Source: an uncultured Alistipes sp. (GTDB lineage Bacteria; Bacteroidota; Bacteroidia; Bacteroidales; Rikenellaceae). From it: DNA of 64,000 nucleotides. The notes below the pieces were generated by a model. It ran no database searches, was not told the DNA's origin, and saw only the letters and a list, made by a program, of their open reading frames with translations. Location of the stretch: positions 186,001 to 250,000 of the forward strand of contig CALLRW010000041.1 of assembly GCA_938014215.1 (NCBI GenBank), read 5' to 3'. A program made the position numbers and the translations under genes. The number at the start of each line of letters is the position of its first letter. The stretch's first letter is position 1. This document shows positions 62,389 to 64,000 of this stretch, piece by piece.

Positions 62389-63165
62389 ATGATGACACTT
62401 CGGGAGAGACATAAGGCCATTTTGGACCTGCTCCGGGATTCCGGGAGCGTGGATGTGGGGGCGTTGAGCCAGCAGTTGAAGGTATCGACGGTGACGATCC
62501 GCAAGGATCTGGACCTGCTCGAGGAGAAGAAGTTGCTTTACCGTACGCACGGCGGAGCGATTCTGGCCGACCCCTATATTGCCACGCGCAAGGTATCGGA
62601 GAAGGAGAAGCTCCACCCCGAAGTAAAGCGCCGCATCGGGCAGAAGGCCGTCGAGTTGCTGGCGCCGCAGGATGCGCTGATCATCGCTTCGGGAACGACC
62701 GTGCAGGCCTTTGCGCACTGCATTGCGAACATGAAGATGACGGTGATCACCTCGGCGATGAACGTGGCGATGGAGCTGCTCGACAAACCCGATATCGAGA
62801 TCATCCAGCTGGGCGGCATCATCCGCCATTCGTCGGCTTCGGTCGTGAGCGAGTATGCGGTGCGGATGCTGGACAACTTCGCGTGCAGCAAGCTTTTCCT
62901 GGGGGTCGACGGCATCGATCCGGTCTACGGACTGAGCACGACGCACCTGCAGGAGGCGTGTCTGAACCGGGCGATGATCCAGTCGGCCACTAAAACGATC
63001 GTCCTGGCAGACTCGTCGAAATTCGGCCGTCGGGGCTTCAGCAAGATCTGCGACATGAGCGACATCGATCAGGTGATTACGGATTCGGGGATCTCGGCAA
63101 AGATGCTCGAGGCGATGACCGAACAGGGCGTCAAGGTGACGGTGGTCCCCTGCCCCGAAGAGTAA
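62389..63165 (+). CDS. glpR: DeoR-family transcriptional repressor, GlpR-like (258 aa)
   Basis: The N-terminal DeoR winged helix (Leu-Arg-Glu-Arg-His, then Val-Ser-Thr-Val-Thr-Ile-Arg-Lys-Asp-Leu, and Thr-His-Gly-Gly-Ala) covers about 1-60. The sugar-phosphate-binding DeoRC domain follows, with Ile-Ile-Ala-Ser-Gly-Thr-Thr and Leu-Gly-Val-Asp-Gly-Ile. In GlpR proteins glycerol-3-phosphate is the inducer. Its place at the end of the glp genes makes glp control very likely. Start 62389 or 62392. Confidence 0.88.
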   Translation: MMTLRERHKAILDLLRDSGSVDVGALSQQLKVSTVTIRKDLDLLEEKKLLYRTHGGAILADPYIATRKVSEKEKLHPEVKRRIGQKAVELLAPQDALIIASGTTVQAFAHCIANMKMTVITSAMNVAMELLDKPDIEIIQLGGIIRHSSASVVSEYAVRMLDNFACSKLFLGVDGIDPVYGLSTTHLQEACLNRAMIQSATKTIVLADSSKFGRRGFSKICDMSDIDQVITDSGISAKMLEAMTEQGVKVTVVPCPEE

Positions 63166-63192
63166 CCGGCCCGACGGAATGCGTCAATCGGA

Positions 63193-63225
63193 ACGAGGTC
63201 CGACCCCATGCGGGTCGGACCTCGT
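63193..63225. terminator. 14-bp perfect hairpin after the DeoR gene
   Basis: ACGAGGTCCGACCC (63193-63206), loop CATGC, GGGTCGGACCTCGT (63212-63225). It lies 28 bp after the stop. Only a weak T-run follows (CAGTTT), so it is a terminator of uncertain strength. Confidence 0.6.
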
Positions 63226-63375
63226 CAGTTTGGAGCGGTTGGTCGGGGACGGCTGCCTGCGGAGAGAACCGTCACGAACCGGTCGAAAAGCCGGATATCG
63301 GCTTTGTCCGCCGGAGAACCGAATCGGGACGGTCGGAGAGAGCGGTCTGCTCCCCTGCCGGTGCCGAATCCGGAT

Positions 63376-64000
63376 CTACCTTCCCGTGGCTGTCGGCAGC
63401 TGCACGGTGATGCGCAGTTCGCACGAGGGCTTCTCCTGCACCGGGACGGCCGGAGAGATCCGCATCTCCACGCTCCGGTAGCTGTCTTTATGGAGCCAGA
63501 CGATGTCGCCGCCATCCGTCGTCTCGTCGAAAACGATACCCAGAAGCTGCAGCGAAGAGATGATCCGGAGGGCTGTTCGTTGGGCGTTTATCCGCAGGAT
63601 TGCGGCGGCAGCCTCCCGCGGAAGAGGGCTGTTGGAGGTGAAGCGGAAGCAGAAGTCGAACGACCGTACGCGGTCGCCCTCCGCCGGTTCGGAGAAGGTG
63701 GCCGAGGCCTCCGGGATCAGCCCCATAAAATCCAGATCATATCCGTCTTCGGGGGTTATTCGGATCCGTGCCGAGCCGACACTCTCGGGATTCCACCCCG
63801 TACGGCGGGCGAGTGCAAGCCGGGCCATCAATCGGGAGACCTGTCCGGGCAGGATGCCGAACGGCCGGTTGATGATCGTCCAGGGGGTCAGCTTCGCAGC
63901 CGTCGTTGTCGTCCTGAGACTTGTGTCTCTCTCCTGTTTTTCGCGTTTTATCCGTCCGAAGCTTTTCTGGAGAAAGCCTCCGGGTGTACCGTCCGACGAG
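63376..64000 (-). CDS. C-terminal part of an unknown protein (at least 207 aa, cut by window end)
   Basis: On the minus strand the frame is open from the right edge to a stop at 63376. The visible part has a basic segment (Lys-Arg-Glu-Lys-Gln-Glu-Arg), then Leu-Thr-Pro-Trp-Thr-Ile-Ile-Asn-Arg-Pro-Phe-Gly, then a domain with several beta-type segments. An internal ATG near 63828 could be misread as the start, but the coding look continues above it. No signal or membrane segment is visible in this part. Family not recognised. Confidence 0.65.
   Translation of the reverse strand, partial: SSDGTPGGFLQKSFGRIKREKQERDTSLRTTTTAAKLTPWTIINRPFGILPGQVSRLMARLALARRTGWNPESVGSARIRITPEDGYDLDFMGLIPEASATFSEPAEGDRVRSFDFCFRFTSNSPLPREAAAAILRINAQRTALRIISSLQLLGIVFDETTDGGDIVWLHKDSYRSVEMRISPAVPVQEKPSCELRITVQLPTATGR

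Overview
The window looks like a chromosome segment from a high-GC member of the Bacteroidota, most like Alistipes/Rikenellaceae. The reasons are Bacteroidota-type promoters (TTTG, about 20 nt, TAnnTTTG) ahead of many genes, outer-membrane beta-barrel proteins with carboxypeptidase-like N-terminal domains, a GLPGLI protein, TPR/LuxR-type regulators, GH92/GH130 glycan enzymes, a Rho factor with a long disordered insertion, and the Bacteroidota order of ATP synthase genes. The genus assignment is inference.

Layout. (1) 1-5,900 is an AT-richer accessory island of small secreted proteins and lipoproteins of unknown function, an RHS-core fragment, a multi-frame pseudogene, a frameshifted gene, and a degenerate second copy of the gene at 363-983. 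(2) 5,936-12,231 holds a LytTR response regulator and LytS-type kinase, divergent from an RND efflux adaptor and pump. A 21-bp-spaced direct repeat between them fits a LytTR operator. (3) 12,379-23,961 holds an outer-membrane protein and GLPGLI gene pair, a divergent kinase/OmpR regulator pair with 10-11-bp-spaced GTTAA boxes between them, two more outer-membrane barrels and a lipoprotein. The convergent gap at 18,172-18,297 is filled exactly by seven 18-bp repeats. (4) 24,154-29,989 holds two TPR/transmembrane/LuxR-like regulators, a DUF2284 cysteine-cluster protein, a lipoprotein and a probable 28-residue membrane peptide.

(5) 30,114-35,193 holds a cobalamin riboswitch leading to an unrecognised 122-aa cytosolic protein. 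Convergent to it is an uncharacterised operon: DUF1893 protein, TonB receptor, ECF S-component-like membrane protein (interrupted by an in-frame TGA), and DUF362 lipoprotein. (6) 35,303-38,298 holds rho with a terminator-like hairpin in its leader, an S1/P1 nuclease and small-transcript signals. (7) 38,299-47,509 is a four-gene mannose-glycan operon (GH130, GH92, a GH92-GH125 fusion, GH92) that could take apart high-mannose N-glycan. (8) 47,597-54,364 is the complete F1Fo ATP synthase operon atpDCBEFHAG. (9) 54,989-63,225 is a glycerol/glycerol-3-phosphate operon, glpABC-glpK-glpF, with a small outer-membrane barrel and a DeoR-family repressor. A duplicated AT-rich motif upstream is a candidate operator. 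The window ends inside an unrecognised gene on the minus strand.

All assignments come from reading the sequence and recalling families. No database search was run.
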